Positions 14,376-15,375 of a stretch of DNA of 15,375 nt are shown one piece after another. The position numbers and the translations under genes are program-made. Source of the DNA: Anaerolineales bacterium UBA3940 (GTDB taxonomy: Bacteria > Chloroflexota > Anaerolineae > Aggregatilineales > UBA3940). The stretch is taken from the NCBI GenBank assembly GCA_002385675.1, contig DGDY01000146.1:1-15375 (forward strand), written 5' to 3'. Numbering within the stretch: the stretch's first letter is position 1; every line of letters starts with the position of its first letter. Below the pieces are notes generated by a model. The model saw only the letters and a list, made by a program, of their open reading frames with translations. It was not told the DNA's origin and made no database searches.

Positions 14376-14687
14376 ATGCGAGCGTATATCCTCCTCGACG
14401 TGGCGCCGCAGGTGACGGTTGACGTGTACGACGCGCTCAAGTCCGAGCCGTATGTTACCGAGGCAGCCGTCATCCACGGGCCTTATGACTGCATCGCACT
14501 TGTGGAGCACGCCACACTGGACGACATCAACGAGATTGTACTCCGCCTGCGCGCGATCGAGGGCGTGCGCGATACAACGACATGCCTGGTCATGCAGTCC
14601 TTCGAGCGGACCGACCGGCTGATGCCGTTTAGCGGGGTGAAGGGTCGTACAGCGCCTTCACGATCAAAACGAGTCCCAGCTCGATAG
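14376..14687 (+). CDS. Stand-alone Lrp/AsnC ligand-binding (RAM) domain protein
   Basis: The 103-residue product matches the RAM domain of Lrp/AsnC regulators: RAYILLDVAPQ, YDALKSEPYVTEAAVIHGPYD, DINEIVLRLRAIEGVRDTTT. There is no helix-turn-helix, so it should not bind DNA alone. Such single-domain forms are known to assemble as multimers and bind small molecules, often amino acids. The ATG has GGGAGG 9 bases upstream; an out-of-frame ATG at 14368 gives no product. The last 20 or so residues (from SGVKGRTAPSRSK) are basic, lie beyond the usual domain end and overlap the convergent gene by 59 bases, so they may be a non-conserved tail. Confidence 0.85.
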   Translation: MRAYILLDVAPQVTVDVYDALKSEPYVTEAAVIHGPYDCIALVEHATLDDINEIVLRLRAIEGVRDTTTCLVMQSFERTDRLMPFSGVKGRTAPSRSKRVPAR

Positions 14688-14985
14688 CTGCGATGACCAG
14701 CCACGGCAGGCGCATCTGCGTGCCGACAAGCGAGTTCATGACCCACGCCATCCCGGTGGCAACGACCAGGATCGCGACGACGTAGGTCAGCCATCCGACG
14801 CGCCAGTCAGGCTGCATGTCCTGAAAGATGGCTGATCCAAGCAGGATCAAGCCGGGGATGAATAGGATCAGCCCCGGCAGGATCGGATAGACGGTGAGGT
14901 AGATCACCGCGGCTGTGATGAGGATCAAGCCCCAGGTGAAGAGTTCAAAGCGGACTTCTGACTCGGGTTTCTTGCCGCGTAGCAT
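14629..14985 (-). CDS. Small four-span membrane protein of unknown function
   Basis: The 118-residue product starts at ATG 14985 with GGGGAGGA 4 bases upstream, a strong site. After a charged N terminus (MLRGKKPESEVR) come hydrophobic spans at about 16-34, 35-54, 63-86 and 93-112, ending in the short tail DPSPR. No motif identifies a function. A promoter at 15046-15073 fits it. Its 3' end overlaps the convergent RAM gene by 59 bases. Confidence 0.8.
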   Translation of the reverse strand: MLRGKKPESEVRFELFTWGLILITAAVIYLTVYPILPGLILFIPGLILLGSAIFQDMQPDWRVGWLTYVVAILVVATGMAWVMNSLVGTQMRLPWLVIAAIELGLVLIVKALYDPSPR

Positions 14986-15045
14986 CCGTTCCTCCCCGGC
15001 TAACAGTGTACGGTCAGGTCGGCCTGTGGGGCCAGTCTAACGACA

Positions 15046-15073
15046 AGTATAGTGAGCGGCTGTGTAGAATCAA
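15046..15073 (-). promoter_or_regulatory. Sigma-70-like promoter of the small membrane protein gene
   Basis: On the minus strand TTGATT (15073-15068), a 16-base spacer and TATACT (15051-15046) match the consensus at four and five of six positions. The leader to ATG 14985 would be about 54 bases. It begins at the very base where the upstream hairpin ends. Confidence 0.55.
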
Positions 15074-15103
15074 AGAGCGGCTGCCCATGCGGGCAGCCGC
15101 TCT
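15074..15103 (-). terminator. Strong hairpin terminator of the gene at the right edge
   Basis: AGAGCGGCTGCCC (15074-15086) and GGGCAGCCGCTCT (15091-15103) form a perfect 13-bp stem with a 4-base loop. Read on the minus strand it lies 35 bases after the stop at 15139 and is followed by TTTGATT, a short T-rich run that doubles as the next promoter's -35. Confidence 0.75.
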
Positions 15104-15138
15104 CCGGTAGAGGTGGTGGGCCAGGAAAACCCCCGAAC

Positions 15139-15375
15139 TCAAGCCGCCAGGTGGGTGTGGCGGCGGTTCGACATTCTTGACAGGGTACGCTGTACCTCCG
15201 CGACGTGGCGGTCGAACAGCTCGAGCAGGTCCTGCTCGGTACCCTTGAACTCAGCCAGCAGGCGCTCGGCGCAAACCGGGCAGCCCGCGTGGAACACTCC
15301 GGAAGCGTGGGACTCGCGGTGGAGGCGGGCCAGTGTGAGCGTCAGGGCGATGCGCATCGGGTCGGCGAAAGGGAG
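15139..15375 (-). CDS. Partial hypothetical protein with CxxC motif
   Basis: The frame stays open to the window edge (78 residues visible, beginning LPFADPMRIALTL), so the start is probably outside. An internal ATG at 15357 has no ribosome site before it. The visible part contains HAGCPVCAERLL, a CxxC that could bind metal or be redox-active, near several His residues, followed by a helical segment (TEQDLLELFDRHVAEVQ) and a basic end. The strong hairpin downstream supports a real gene. I do not recognise the family. Confidence 0.6.
   Translation of the reverse strand, partial: LPFADPMRIALTLTLARLHRESHASGVFHAGCPVCAERLLAEFKGTEQDLLELFDRHVAEVQRTLSRMSNRRHTHLAA

Overview
The window is GC-rich, densely packed bacterial chromosome. 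Its gene content points to the Chloroflexota, probably an Anaerolineae-like lineage: an orphan MutL-type ATPase among unusual membrane proteins, an R3H/AAA ATPase next to tmk, sortase and LPXTG-type surface proteins, and short GTAGGGGC-type intergenic palindromes. This placement is an inference from gene families; there is no rRNA or other marker in the window. I see no tRNA, rRNA, CRISPR array, insertion sequence or prophage gene.

Region 1 (1-6334, plus strand) is a tight operon of five genes, the first entering from outside the window. They are an acidic protein with repeated P-E-W-L motifs and an extracytoplasmic domain; a six-span membrane protein; an ASKHA-fold ATPase of the glutamate mutase MutL family with no mutase subunit nearby; a soluble protein with a lipoyl-like sandwich region and a C-terminal KOW-like motif; and a lysine-free, very acidic protein with an N-terminal membrane segment and a C-terminal LPQTG sorting signal. 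Two junctions are 4-base ATGA overlaps. This is the most unusual part of the window and looks like an undescribed envelope complex.

Region 2 (6335-8928): a terminator-like hairpin and a cluster of related palindromic repeats separate the operon from a minus-strand pair, an active-looking rhomboid protease followed by the MEMO-family protein AmrB (TGATG junction). A FmdB-type zinc ribbon gene diverges from the rhomboid gene, ends at an intrinsic terminator, and is followed by a second copy of the palindromic repeat.

Region 3 (8929-12190, minus strand) reads a two-domain GNAT-like protein, then an AAA ATPase with a C-terminal R3H domain, then thymidylate kinase.

Region 4 (12191-13940): a divergent promoter region with an operator-like inverted repeat drives the GNAT-R3H-tmk direction on one side. 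On the other side it drives a secreted SdrD-B-domain protein with an LPASG sorting signal, followed 12 bases later by its probable sortase. The sortase may also act on the LPQTG protein of region 1.

Region 5 (13941-15375) has small genes: a DUF1858-type CxxC redox protein, a stand-alone Lrp/AsnC RAM domain, a convergent four-span membrane protein overlapping its tail, and a partial CxxC-containing hypothetical gene at the right edge.
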